40,087 nt of DNA from Myxococcales bacterium. Its GTDB lineage: Bacteria > Myxococcota_A > Polyangia > Palsa-1104 > SHYY01. Positions 7,793 to 15,718 of the stretch are shown here, one piece after another (positions within the stretch are counted from its first letter, which is position 1; every line of letters starts with the position of its first letter). The translations under genes were made by a program, and so were the position numbers. A model generated the notes under the pieces. The model saw nothing but the letters and a program-made list of their open reading frames with translations, did no database searches and was not told where the DNA came from. Where the stretch lies: NCBI GenBank assembly GCA_009692555.1, contig SHYY01000032.1:1-40087 (forward strand), written 5' to 3'.

Positions 7793-8599
7793 TCAAGCGC
7801 GCGGAAACAGCCAGGGCGGCTTCGCCCCGCGTCCGGCGCCCGAGAGCAGGTGGTACCCGACCGCCACACCGAAGGCGGTCACCGCGCTGGCCGCCAGGAA
7901 CTCCGGCAGGAGGCGAGCGAACCCCACTCCGTAACAGACCGCGAGCCACACGAGGAGCGTCGCGTTGACCAGCCGGCTCCGCGTCCGCCCGATCTTCGGC
8001 ACGCGCAGGTTCGAGACCATCGCCACCGCCGCCACGGCGACGAACCATGGCAGGAGCGGCATGGCCACATCCAGGCGCAGGCCGCCGAGCAGCCGAACGT
8101 CGCGCGCCGACCACTCCCCCCACGCCGGGTCGCCGTACTTCAGCAGCGTCGCGAACAGGGCGACCAGCGTTCCGCCCGCGAAGGTCGACGGGGTCCCGAA
8201 GAAAACCCGCTCTGCCCCCGGGACATCGCTGATCACGTTGAAGCGCGCCAGCCGCAGAGCGGTGCAGATCACGTAGCCAACCGCGATCCCCGCGAGCGCC
8301 ACCGTGCGCCACCCCTCGGTCCATCCGGCGCCCGCGTGGGTCGAGAAGAAGGCGTAGACCAGCGTCGCCGGCGCCACCCCGAAGGCGACCAGATCGGCCA
8401 GCGAGTCGAGCTGCATCCCGAAGGGGGAGCTGGCCTTCAGCGCCCGCGCCGCCACCCCATCCACCTTGTCCGTGAGGACGCAGTAGACCAGCCACCAGGC
8501 CCCGTCGCGAAAGCGCCCCGACGCCGCCGCCTGGATCCCCAGCACCGCGAAGGCGATGCTGAGAGAGGTGATGGCATTGGGAACCAGGAACCGCAGCAT
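7793..8599 (-). CDS. pssA: CDP-diacylglycerol-serine O-phosphatidyltransferase
   Basis: This inner-membrane enzyme makes phosphatidylserine from CDP-diacylglycerol and serine, the precursor of phosphatidylethanolamine. The 268-residue protein has the CDP-alcohol phosphotransferase signature with Asp44, Asp47, Gly48, Arg52, Gly61, Asp65 and Asp69 in the expected spacing. DSLADLVAFGVAPA and RLARFNV are typical of the PssA subgroup. About six hydrophobic segments are visible. The stop faces the kelch gene convergently. The PilZ gene lies 28 bp upstream on the same strand and may share its transcript. Confidence 0.9.
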   Translation of the reverse strand: MLRFLVPNAITSLSIAFAVLGIQAAASGRFRDGAWWLVYCVLTDKVDGVAARALKASSPFGMQLDSLADLVAFGVAPATLVYAFFSTHAGAGWTEGWRTVALAGIAVGYVICTALRLARFNVISDVPGAERVFFGTPSTFAGGTLVALFATLLKYGDPAWGEWSARDVRLLGGLRLDVAMPLLPWFVAVAAVAMVSNLRVPKIGRTRSRLVNATLLVWLAVCYGVGFARLLPEFLAASAVTAFGVAVGYHLLSGAGRGAKPPWLFPRA

Positions 8600-8627
8600 C
8601 GGGCACGCTCCCGCCAGGCCTCCTGGT

Positions 8628-9041
8628 CTAGTGCTGGTCCCTGCCCATCAGCTTCGAATACAGGAGCGGACCCAGGCTCTCGACCATCAGCCGCTCCACG
8701 ACCCCCTCGATCTCGGCCCGACGCTCCTCCGTCTCGTAGACGAAGCGGATCCCCATCCCGGGCTCGTGATCGGCCGCCACACCCTCTGGCGACGGCTCGC
8801 CCTCCCGCTTCACCCAGCGCACCTGGCCGCGGATCGACAGCGGCTCGGGCAGCCTTGGCACCACCAGCTTGAACACGAACTCGGTGCCGATCTGCAGCGG
8901 CTTGCTGGTGCGGATGAACGTACCCCCCTTGCAGATGTTCTTCGTGTAGTCGGCGAAGAAGGTGTTGAGCTTCTTGTACTCCACCTTCAGTTCGATCGGT
9001 GTGCGGTACTCCGATCTGCGGTCCGATCCGTCGGTGGCCAT
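8628..9041 (-). CDS. PilZ-domain protein (myxobacterial type)
   Basis: The 137-residue protein has the PilZ layout: DRRSEYRTPI (the RxxxR part of the c-di-GMP site), then NICKGGTFI (the D/N-x-S-x-x-G part, here N-x-C-x-x-G), then GMGIRFV near the end. This resembles the PilZ subfamily expanded in myxobacteria. It is probably cytoplasmic and may bind c-di-GMP or act as an adaptor. The usual Ser in the second motif is Cys here, so nucleotide binding is not assured. A TATAAA directly abuts the ATG. Confidence 0.82.
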   Translation of the reverse strand: MATDGSDRRSEYRTPIELKVEYKKLNTFFADYTKNICKGGTFIRTSKPLQIGTEFVFKLVVPRLPEPLSIRGQVRWVKREGEPSPEGVAADHEPGMGIRFVYETEERRAEIEGVVERLMVESLGPLLYSKLMGRDQH

Positions 9042-9074
9042 TTTATAGGGCGTCCCTTTCGCGCCCCCCGGCGG

Positions 9075-9103
9075 TTGCGGTCCGACGACGGTTAGGCTAA
9101 TCG
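9075..9103 (+). promoter_or_regulatory. Possible sigma70-type promoter for the metallopeptidase gene
   Basis: TTGCGG (9075-9080), 17 bp, then TAATCG (9098-9103). The downstream gene starts 22 bp later. Both hexamers are only moderate matches. Confidence 0.3.
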
Positions 9104-9125
9104 AACGTGGGAAGGGAAGTCAATT

Positions 9126-11441
9126 TTGCGACGCGAACTTGCCTGGGGCACCGTGCTTGCGCTGGCCGCGCTGGCGATGGCGCTGACTCCGCTACTCGCC
9201 CTCCTCGGCTTCGAGTCCTCGCTCGTCCTCGCCCTCCTCGTCTCGTTCGCCTCGGCCCACCTCGGCGCGGACCGCGTGTGGCGGGCACGCAGCGCGGCCT
9301 CGCCGGCCGACGGAGACCTCGCCGACGCCCGCCCTGCTCGCGCCGTCGCACGGCTGTTCGCCAGCGCGTGGTGCTCTGGGCTGCTGCTGCTGGCCCTCCC
9401 TCTCGTCATCCTCTTCGCCAACGCCCTCCGGGTGAAGAACTGCAGCCTCGCCGCCGGCTTCGCCTGGTACGCCCTCCTCCCCGTGCTGTCGGCCGCCACC
9501 GGAAGCGCGGTGGGCGTGGCCGCGGGCCTCGCGGTCCAGCGCCGCATCGCCGGCAGCGCCCTCTCGGGCTCCGTTGTGCTCGGCTCGATCGCATGGGGAG
9601 CGGCGCGCTTCTACACCGCCCCGCCGGTGTTCGGCTTTGATCCCTTCGTCGCCTACTTCCCGGGATCGCTCTATGACGAGGAGCTGCCGGTGAGCGCCGC
9701 CCTGCTCGCCGCCCGCGGCCTTCACCTTCTCGGCGCACTCGCCGCGCTCACCCTCGCGGCGGCGCTGCTCGATGGGCGGCGGCTGCGGCTGCGCCTCCGT
9801 CCCCGTGCGCCGGGCCTGGCGGTGGCCGGCGCCCTCCTGGCGCTCGCGTGGGGCATCGCCCGCGATCACCTGCAGCCGCTGATCGCCCCCGATGCGCGCT
9901 CCCTCGCCGCCACCCTCGGCGCCCGTATCGAGACCGCGCACGTCACACTCCACTACTCGCCGGCCGGCCCGTGGGCGCGCGACATCGACCTCGTCGCGGA
10001 GGACGCGGAGTTCCGGCTCTCCCAGGTGACCGCCGCCTTCGGCGTTCCCCCGACCGGCCGCATCGAGGCGTACCTGTTCGACAGCGCCGAGCACAAGCGC
10101 ACCTACCTCGGCGCGAGCCACACCCAGGTGGCCAAGCCCTGGCGACGCGAGATCTACCTCCAGCACGATGCCTGGCCCCACCCGGTGATCAAGCACGAGC
10201 TCGCGCACGCCGTCGCCGGCGCCTTCGGAGACTCGATCTTCCATGTCTCGCGGCGCGGCCTCCACATCAACGTCGCGCTGATCGAAGGAGCTGCCGTCGC
10301 CGCCGATGCCCGCCTGGAGCGCGTCGACCTCGATCAGCAGGTGAAGATCATGCGTGCGCTCGGGAACCAGCCGCCGCTCGACGGCATCATGGGCCCCGGC
10401 TTCCTCGCCTACCCCTCCGCGCGCGCCTACACCGTGGCCGGATCGTTCTGCCGCTTCCTCCTCGAAAGGCGGGGCCGCGCACGCTTTCGCGATCTCTACC
10501 GGTCCGGCGGCGACTTTCCGGCCGCCTACGGCGCTTCCTTCACCTCGCTGGGCGAGGAGTGGTCGCGCCGCATCGACGCCACGCCGCTGTCCGAGCGGGA
10601 TCAGTCGTTGGCCCGCGAACGCCTCGCGCGCCCCGGGGTGTTCCATAAGGTGTGTGCGCACGAACTCGCGGTGCGGCGCGAAGAGGCGCGTGACCTCGCC
10701 GCCCGCGGCCAGCACGATGGCGCGCTCGCCCGCCTTGCCTCGGTCTGTCAGGACGACCCCGACGATCCCGAGCACACCGCCGACCTGATGGACGCTCTCC
10801 TCGTGGCGCGCCGGGAGCCGGACGCCACGGCCACCGCCGAGCGCCTGCTCGCACACCCGAAGGCGAGCGATGGGCAGAAGGCCCGTGCCCTCTCCCTGCT
10901 CGGCGACCAGCGCCTCCGGCGACGAGATCGCTCGGCCGCCGACCTGTACCGCCGCGCCCTCGCCCTGCCGCTCGACGAGGGCCAGGCGCGCCAGCTCCGC
11001 GCCCGGCTGCTCGCGACCTTGGACTCGCCCGCCGGGAGCGCCCTCGGCCGCTACCTGGTCGGCGATGCGCCCGGCCCGCGCAACGGCGCGCTCGACCTCC
11101 TCCAGGCCCAGCGCGTGATCGACGCCGCCCCGGACCGCGGCCTCGGCCACTACCTGATCGGCCGCCAGCTCGCGGCGTACGATCGCCCGGCCGAGGCGCG
11201 CGCCGCCCTCGCCCGCGCTCGCGAACTCGGGCTCCCCGACGACGGCTTCACCCTCGAAGCCCGGCGTCTGGAGGCGATCGCCGCCTTCCGCGAAGGCGAT
11301 CGCGCGGGCGCCAAGGCGATCTTCGCCGACCTCGCCACGCGCCCCGAGCGGCAGATCCAGGCCGAGGCGCACGACTGGATCGCGCGCTGCGAGTTCCGCG
11401 AGCCGGCGCGGCCGACCCGCCCCGGCGCGCCACGCGATTGA
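9126..11441 (+). CDS. Membrane zinc metallopeptidase (HExxH) with C-terminal TPR region
   Basis: The 771-residue protein starts at TTG with a GGGAAG ribosome site about 10 bp upstream. The N-terminal 250 residues hold about five hydrophobic segments. A soluble domain follows with HELAH (357-361), the zinc-binding and catalytic motif. IEGAA about 25 residues later carries Glu387, the likely third zinc ligand, in the gluzincin (peptidase MA-like) arrangement. The last 290 residues are Ala/Arg/Leu-rich helical repeats of TPR type. The protease domain probably faces the periplasm. The substrate is unknown. It converges on the patatin gene, and both stop codons lie inside one palindrome. Confidence 0.75.
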   Translation: MRRELAWGTVLALAALAMALTPLLALLGFESSLVLALLVSFASAHLGADRVWRARSAASPADGDLADARPARAVARLFASAWCSGLLLLALPLVILFANALRVKNCSLAAGFAWYALLPVLSAATGSAVGVAAGLAVQRRIAGSALSGSVVLGSIAWGAARFYTAPPVFGFDPFVAYFPGSLYDEELPVSAALLAARGLHLLGALAALTLAAALLDGRRLRLRLRPRAPGLAVAGALLALAWGIARDHLQPLIAPDARSLAATLGARIETAHVTLHYSPAGPWARDIDLVAEDAEFRLSQVTAAFGVPPTGRIEAYLFDSAEHKRTYLGASHTQVAKPWRREIYLQHDAWPHPVIKHELAHAVAGAFGDSIFHVSRRGLHINVALIEGAAVAADARLERVDLDQQVKIMRALGNQPPLDGIMGPGFLAYPSARAYTVAGSFCRFLLERRGRARFRDLYRSGGDFPAAYGASFTSLGEEWSRRIDATPLSERDQSLARERLARPGVFHKVCAHELAVRREEARDLAARGQHDGALARLASVCQDDPDDPEHTADLMDALLVARREPDATATAERLLAHPKASDGQKARALSLLGDQRLRRRDRSAADLYRRALALPLDEGQARQLRARLLATLDSPAGSALGRYLVGDAPGPRNGALDLLQAQRVIDAAPDRGLGHYLIGRQLAAYDRPAEARAALARARELGLPDDGFTLEARRLEAIAAFREGDRAGAKAIFADLATRPERQIQAEAHDWIARCEFREPARPTRPGAPRD

Positions 11442-11458
11442 TGACGCGCGTCGATCAA
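11438..11458. other. Palindrome shared by two convergent stop codons
   Basis: TTGATGACGCGCGTCGATCAA is a near-perfect palindrome centred on GACGCGCGTC. It contains the stop codons of the genes on both strands. It could act as a bidirectional terminator, but lacks a T-tract. Confidence 0.3.
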
Positions 11459-12225
11459 GCTCCGCCGGGAAGGCGCCCGTCGAGCGCCCGCAGCGCCATC
11501 GACCGTGCCATCTCGTAAGCCTCCGGGCCCCGTGCGAGGTGGAAGGGCGATAGCCGCGGGAGGCGCGGCTCGCAAAGGACGTGCAGATCGTCCCACGCCG
11601 GCGGCCGGTTCTGCGAGGGCGTGAAGCGGCGCCACGGCGATTTGGCCGGCAGGTGGTGGTAGACCACCCGCGCGCCGACGGTGGCCGCGGCGATCCCCGG
11701 CCGGTCTGCGATCCCGCCATCCAGGTAGTGCCGTCCATCGATCTCGGTGGGCTGGAACAGGCCCGGCACGCTGCAGGAGGCGCGAATCGCCGGTGCCAGC
11801 TCGCCCGCGGCGAGCACCACCTTGCTCCTCCGCGCAACGTCCCAGGCGACCATCCGCACCGGCAGCGGACACTCCGAGAACCGCGCGACGCCCACACCCG
11901 CGAGCGCCTCGCGCAGCAGCCGCTCGAAGCGTAGCCCCCGCAGCAGCCCCGGCCGTGCCCCCGGCCGCAGTCCCACAAAGGGGTCGGGGTCCCAGAAGTC
12001 GTCCCGCCGCAGCGTGAACAGCCGGGCTTGCAGGCGCTCGGACGCCACCCCTGCGCCCCACAGCCCTGCCACCAGCGCTCCGGCGCTCGATCCACCAACC
12101 GCTGCCGGCCTGAGGCTGTGCTCCTCCAGCGCCCGCACCACCCCGGCATGGGCGAAGAATCCGAAGAAGCCGGACGAAAGGATCAGCTCGAAGGGGGCGG
12201 AGGCGAGGTGCTCGGCGAGCGTCAT
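11455..12225 (-). CDS. Patatin-like phospholipase
   Basis: The 256-residue protein has the patatin serine hydrolase motif GSSAG (nucleophile Ser47) and a later DGGIAD, whose Asp completes the Ser-Asp dyad. The oxyanion-hole loop at the N-terminus reads SSGFFGFFAHAGV instead of the usual glycine-rich GGGxxG, so the loop is unusual. Family members hydrolyse acyl chains from phospholipids. No signal peptide is seen. The start is set at the ATG just before LAEHLASAPFEL. The frame stays open upstream through the tandem repeat, but that extension is low-complexity. A TATGCT sequence lies 6 bp before the ATG. The repeat array at 12244 lies immediately upstream. Confidence 0.82.
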   Translation of the reverse strand: MTLAEHLASAPFELILSSGFFGFFAHAGVVRALEEHSLRPAAVGGSSAGALVAGLWGAGVASERLQARLFTLRRDDFWDPDPFVGLRPGARPGLLRGLRFERLLREALAGVGVARFSECPLPVRMVAWDVARRSKVVLAAGELAPAIRASCSVPGLFQPTEIDGRHYLDGGIADRPGIAAATVGARVVYHHLPAKSPWRRFTPSQNRPPAWDDLHVLCEPRLPRLSPFHLARGPEAYEMARSMALRALDGRLPGGA

Positions 12226-12243
12226 CGAGCGAGCATAGCCCGG

Positions 12244-12415
12244 GAAGGGTACCGCATCCCTGCATGATCCCCCTTCCTCGGCCCGAGAAGGGTACCGCAT
12301 CCCTGCATGATCCCCCTTCCTCGGCCCGAGAAGGGTACCGCATCCCTGCATGATCCCCCTTCCTCGGCCCGAGGAGGGTACCGCATCACTGCATGCTCCC
12401 CCCTCCTCGGCCCGA
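12244..12415. repeat. Four tandem 43-bp hairpin repeats
   Basis: Units start at 12244, 12287, 12330 and 12373. The first three are identical; the fourth has several substitutions. Each contains a GGTACC site. Each can form a stem between CCGAGAAGGG (spanning the unit border) and CCCTTCCTCGG near the unit end. In unit 4 the two arms are CCGAGGAGGG and CCCTCCTCGG, fully complementary. The array lies in the divergent gap between the patatin gene (18 bp away) and the gene at 12602. Confidence 0.85.
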
Positions 12416-12423
12416 GGTGCGCG

Positions 12424-12461
12424 CTGTCCGGTGTCCGGCCGGGCGTCCGGAATCCGGACAG
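12424..12461. promoter_or_regulatory. Operator-like palindrome cluster of TCCGG half-sites
   Basis: CTGTCCGG (12424-12431) is mirrored by CCGGACAG (12454-12461). Inside lies the perfect palindrome GTCCGGAATCCGGAC (12445-12459), and TGTCCGG is directly repeated at 12425 and 12432. It sits in a 376-bp divergent gap, next to the tandem array, and may bind a dimeric regulator. The rest of this gap (12462-12601) shows nothing else apart from a ribosome site before 12602. Confidence 0.45.
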
Positions 12462-12601
12462 CAAACTGGCGTCCACGAAACCGAGCGCGCGGCGCCCAGC
12501 GGGTGCCGCAGCGACGGCAACAACGGTCACCAGGCGGTCTTCGGATCGGGTGGATCGCCGGTTGCAAAAGCGGCCGTCACACAACCAACCGGAGGTTTCC
12601 C

Positions 12602-13309
12602 ATGGGATACCGCAAGTTCACCGACAGGACCACGTTCGACGACGCCACCGAGAGCGCGGAGTTCACCGCCGCCGCCATCGAAGCCCACGCCGAGGCTGAC
12701 TTCATGGTGCACGTCCACGCGATGAACGAGAAGCTTCACGAGAGCGACTCGATCGCCATCGCACGGCGCAAGGCGCAGCGGCTGCTCGCGCGCGCCAACG
12801 CGCTGGTGAAATCGGCCGACGCCTTCGCTGACGACAACGTCCGCGAGTTCGGGAAGGACGTGCTGGCGGAGGTGCGGATGGATCGCAACGCCCCTCTCTT
12901 CCGCGCCTTCTTCCCGGTGCGCCCCGGTGTGATCGTGGACCTAGCCCTGGAGCCGGAGATGGTGGAGTTCGTCCGGATCGTCGGGGTGCTCGAGGAGAAG
13001 TCCACGCCGGCCGACCTGCGCAAGGAGTGGCTGCCGCGCTGCCGGGCGATCCTCGTGCGTGGCGAGAAGGCGCTCGAGGAGCGCAAGCGGGCCCTCTCAG
13101 GGGTCAGCTCCTCCGCGGCGGCGGTCGCCGACTGGATGGTGCGGCTCGACGGCATCCGCCGCGAGATCGACGGCGCGCTCACCACCCACGCCGCCCAGAA
13201 GGGCCTCGTCCACAGCTTCAACGACCGCTTCTTTCCCTCGGTGACCCGCCCTCGCGGCGCCAGCGCCGGCGGCGGCCGCTCGCCCTCCCGCACCGCCCTG
13301 CCGGCGTAG
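12602..13309 (+). CDS. Hypothetical protein, helical
   Basis: I do not recognise the 235-residue product. It starts at an ATG preceded by a good GGAGG ribosome site (7 bp spacing). It is rich in charged residues and Ala, largely helical, and has no signal peptide or membrane segment. The C-terminus is a short Arg/Ser/Gly-rich tail. The TCCGG palindromes about 145 bp upstream may regulate it. It is followed 81 bp later by the lipid kinase gene on the same strand. Confidence 0.7.
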   Translation: MGYRKFTDRTTFDDATESAEFTAAAIEAHAEADFMVHVHAMNEKLHESDSIAIARRKAQRLLARANALVKSADAFADDNVREFGKDVLAEVRMDRNAPLFRAFFPVRPGVIVDLALEPEMVEFVRIVGVLEEKSTPADLRKEWLPRCRAILVRGEKALEERKRALSGVSSSAAAVADWMVRLDGIRREIDGALTTHAAQKGLVHSFNDRFFPSVTRPRGASAGGGRSPSRTALPA

Positions 13310-13352
13310 ACTCCTCCGGCCTGCCTCACAGCTCCCTCCCGACCCCGTCCGC

Positions 13353-13381
13353 TTGACTGCGGCGGGCCTCCTGCCGACTCT
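13353..13381 (+). promoter_or_regulatory. Possible promoter for the lipid kinase gene
   Basis: TTGACT (13353-13358) is followed after 17 bp by GACTCT (13376-13381). The ATG lies 9 bp further on. The -35 is strong and the -10 is poor. Confidence 0.3.
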
Positions 13382-13390
13382 GTCCCCGCC

Positions 13391-14311
13391 ATGATCGGTG
13401 TCGTCCTCAACCCGAACGCTCACGGCGTCACGCGCGACCGCACGCTCGCCGCGCGGCTCCACGCCGTGCTCGGCGGCGACGGTGAGATCGTCGAGACGAG
13501 CACCCAGGAGGACCTCCCTCGCGCCATCGCCAGGTTCGCCGAGCAGGGATGCGACCTCGTGGCGAGCTGCGGCGGCGATGGCACCAACCTATCGATCCTC
13601 AGTGAGCTGGTGCGTCGCTTCGGCCCCGACCGCCTGCCGCGCTTCGCGATTCTGCGCGGCGGGACGGTCAACACCGTGGCGGAGAACCTCGGCATCCGGG
13701 GCCGTCCCGACGAGATCCTCGGCCGCATCGTGGCAAGGAGGCGTGCCGGCGACCCAATCAAGGAGACCGGACAGGATCTCATCGAGGTGAACGGCCGCCA
13801 CGGCTTTCTGTTCGCCGCCGCGATGGGGGCGCGCTTCCTCGAGGCCTACTACAGCGGGCCGGTGCAGGGGGCGGCGTGGGCCACAGCGCTCGCCGTCCGC
13901 ACCGTCGCCTCCTCCCTGGTGCAGGGCCGCTTCGCGCGATGGCTCTTCGAACCCATCCGCGTGACCTTGATCGCCGACGGCGAGACCCTAGCCATCGCAA
14001 GAGTGCGGCTGCTCCTCGCGGCGACCATCCCGTCGGTGGGGATCGGGATGAAGGTGACGTGGCAGGGCGGAACGCAACCGAACCGGTTCCACCTCATCGC
14101 CTCGGCGCTGCCTCTCCGCACGATGGCGCTCCAGCTCGACCGCGTCCTCGGCGGGCGGCCCCTGCGAGGCGAGCCCCACATCGACCGCCTGGTGCGCGAC
14201 CTCGTGATTCGCTTCGAATCGGCGGAGCCCTACACGCTCGACGGCGAGCTATTCCGGGAGCAGCAGATCCACCTCCGCGTCGGGCCGCGGATCTGGTTGG
14301 TAAGGCCGTAG
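13391..14311 (+). CDS. Diacylglycerol/sphingosine kinase-like lipid kinase
   Basis: The 306-residue protein has the ATP-binding signature GGDGT (61-65) after an N-terminal NPNA segment. ILRGGTVNTVAENLGI matches the family's P-x-GT-x-NxxA motif. The C-terminal part carries PYTLDGELF, which corresponds to the conserved DGE near the end of these enzymes. The family phosphorylates diacylglycerol or related lipids with ATP. It resembles YegS/DgkB-type proteins, and the true lipid substrate cannot be read from sequence. The gene converges on queE with a 17-bp gap. Confidence 0.85.
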   Translation: MIGVVLNPNAHGVTRDRTLAARLHAVLGGDGEIVETSTQEDLPRAIARFAEQGCDLVASCGGDGTNLSILSELVRRFGPDRLPRFAILRGGTVNTVAENLGIRGRPDEILGRIVARRRAGDPIKETGQDLIEVNGRHGFLFAAAMGARFLEAYYSGPVQGAAWATALAVRTVASSLVQGRFARWLFEPIRVTLIADGETLAIARVRLLLAATIPSVGIGMKVTWQGGTQPNRFHLIASALPLRTMALQLDRVLGGRPLRGEPHIDRLVRDLVIRFESAEPYTLDGELFREQQIHLRVGPRIWLVRP

Positions 14312-14328
14312 TCCTCGAAAGGAGGCGC

Positions 14329-14946
14329 CTACGGCAGGCCGAGCAGCTTGTGGACCTGCAAGGAGAGGCGCCAGCGCGGCTGCTCCTGCAGGAACTGCAG
14401 CGCCCCGGCGAGGAGCTCGTCGTAGCGCGGGCCCCACTCGGGCTGGAGGAAGAACTGCTGGAACCCGAGCACCTCGAACGCCCGGATCGCCGCCGGCTCC
14501 TGCCCGCGATAGATCAGCTTCAGCTCCTCGCCGGACCGGACCACGAGGTCGGGAGTCTTCGGCGACATGCAGAGCCAGTCGATCAGCGGGCGCAGAGTGT
14601 CGAGGCCAAGGGTACCGTTGGTCTCGATCGCCACCTTGTAGCCGTGTCCGCGCACCTCCAGGAGGAGGGCGCGATCGAGTTGCAGCGCCGGCTCCCCGCC
14701 GGTGAAGCAGACCCAGGCCGGGCCGGCGAGGGCGATCACCCGGCCCGCGATCTCCTGGGCCGTCAGCCGCTCGCCGCCGATGAAGTCGGTGTCGCAGAAG
14801 TCGCAACGGGCGGAGGCCCGGTCCTCCTCGCGCCCGCTCCACAGGTTGCAGCCGGCGAAGCGGACGAAGACCATCGGCGTACCGGCGAGTCCGCCCTCGC
14901 CCTGCAAGGTCCGGAAGATCTCCTTGATCGCGTAGCGATGGGCCAC
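14329..14946 (-). CDS. queE: 7-carboxy-7-deazaguanine synthase
   Basis: This radical SAM enzyme converts 6-carboxytetrahydropterin to 7-carboxy-7-deazaguanine in queuosine (preQ0) synthesis. The 205-residue protein shows the N-terminal EIFRTLQGEG motif, RFAGCNLW, and cluster cysteines Cys33, Cys48 and Cys51. The CX14CX2C spacing is the variant described for some QueE proteins, instead of CX3CX2C. CFTGGEPALQ is the SAM-binding GGE motif, and IETNGTL is conserved in the family. The start is a GTG. A TGG-TAATGA extended -10 ends 6 bp before it, so the transcript may be leaderless. No other queuosine gene is in view. Confidence 0.93.
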   Translation of the reverse strand: MAHRYAIKEIFRTLQGEGGLAGTPMVFVRFAGCNLWSGREEDRASARCDFCDTDFIGGERLTAQEIAGRVIALAGPAWVCFTGGEPALQLDRALLLEVRGHGYKVAIETNGTLGLDTLRPLIDWLCMSPKTPDLVVRSGEELKLIYRGQEPAAIRAFEVLGFQQFFLQPEWGPRYDELLAGALQFLQEQPRWRLSLQVHKLLGLP

Positions 14947-15045
14947 TTCGGTTCATTACCACATGCAGGCGCGGGGGAGCCGGCGGAGGACGATGCGGGG
15001 CGTTTGGGCGCCGCGGTCGGGAGGCGTTGTGGTAGCCTGCGAGCC
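14947..15045. promoter_or_regulatory. Divergent promoter region between queE and the 15046 gene
   Basis: On the minus strand TGG-TAATGA (hexamer 14953-14958) ends 6 bp before the queE GTG. On the plus strand TGG-TAGCCT (hexamer 15033-15038) ends 7 bp before ATG 15046. Both fit extended -10 promoters of leaderless mRNAs. No clear -35 boxes are seen. Confidence 0.35.
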
Positions 15046-15522
15046 ATGGATGGACAGCCCCCGGAGCAGCTACCGCCGATCGCGCTGCCGGTCGGCATCG
15101 AGCCTCCGCAGCTTGGCGACGTGGTCGCGGCCGCTCCTGCGAGCCCCGTTCCAGACCTGAGCGTACCCGGCGTGCCCGGTGTGATTCCGGCGGTTGCCCT
15201 ACCCCGTCCGAAGCCGGTGATCATCCCCGAACGCGACGGGGACGACGGCTACCGCACCCCGTCGCTGCACCTGCGCCGCGTGGCGGCCGGGTTCTACCTG
15301 ACCGTCACCAGCGAGCCCGGCAAGAGCCAGGTGATCCACATCACGCCATCGCAGGTCGATCGGCTCGGGGGCCTCCTGGATGCCGCGCCCGGCCGGCTCT
15401 GGAACAAGCTCTGCGAGATCCCCCTCGAGCGACCGCTCCCGAGCCGTGCCCTCGAAGAGGAGCTGCGCGTCATGTTGACCCGCTTCGCAGGCGAGCTGCG
15501 GCAGTCGCCGCGCCGCGGCTGA
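15046..15522 (+). CDS. Hypothetical protein with Pro-rich N-terminus
   Basis: The 158-residue product is unrecognised. Residues 1-60 are Pro/Val/Ala-rich and probably disordered. The rest (YRTPSLHLRRVAAGFYLTV onward) looks like a small folded domain of strands and helices ending in a basic tail. No signal peptide or membrane segment is seen. Spacing from the -10-like element suggests a leaderless start. The long frame upstream of this ATG overlaps the lipid kinase and queE and is a shadow. Confidence 0.65.
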   Translation: MDGQPPEQLPPIALPVGIEPPQLGDVVAAAPASPVPDLSVPGVPGVIPAVALPRPKPVIIPERDGDDGYRTPSLHLRRVAAGFYLTVTSEPGKSQVIHITPSQVDRLGGLLDAAPGRLWNKLCEIPLERPLPSRALEEELRVMLTRFAGELRQSPRRG

Positions 15523-15620
15523 GCGACCGATCCCTCCCAGGCTGCCACCCCCGCTCCGCGACCATCACGGAACCGTAAGCCGGAGCCGTGTCGCGCGTTG
15601 AACGAGCAGCCTCGACGCCC

Positions 15621-15669
15621 GCGCTGCACCGCGCTGCACCTTGACTTGTCCGCTCGCCGGCGATAGGGT
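15621..15669 (+). promoter_or_regulatory. Sigma70-type promoter with upstream direct repeat
   Basis: TTGACT (15641-15646), exactly 17 bp, then TAGGGT (15664-15669). Two identical GCGCTGCACC units (15621-15630, 15631-15640) abut the -35 and may be an operator. A CCGGG-TTCTG-CCCGG hairpin (15677-15691) lies in the leader. It should drive the lipoprotein-kinase operon starting at 15719. Confidence 0.6.
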
Positions 15670-15718
15670 CATGGCCCCGGGTTCTGCCCGGATCATTCGC
15701 GAACAAGGAGTGTCTGAG

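Noticed and set aside
9192..12149. A 985-codon open frame on the minus strand
   Set aside because: It lies antisense to the metallopeptidase gene and out of frame with patatin, is dominated by Arg/Gly/Ala low complexity, and has no domain; it is a high-GC shadow frame.
12244..12415. CRISPR array
   Set aside because: The 43-bp units are directly contiguous with no variable spacers, and there are no cas genes.
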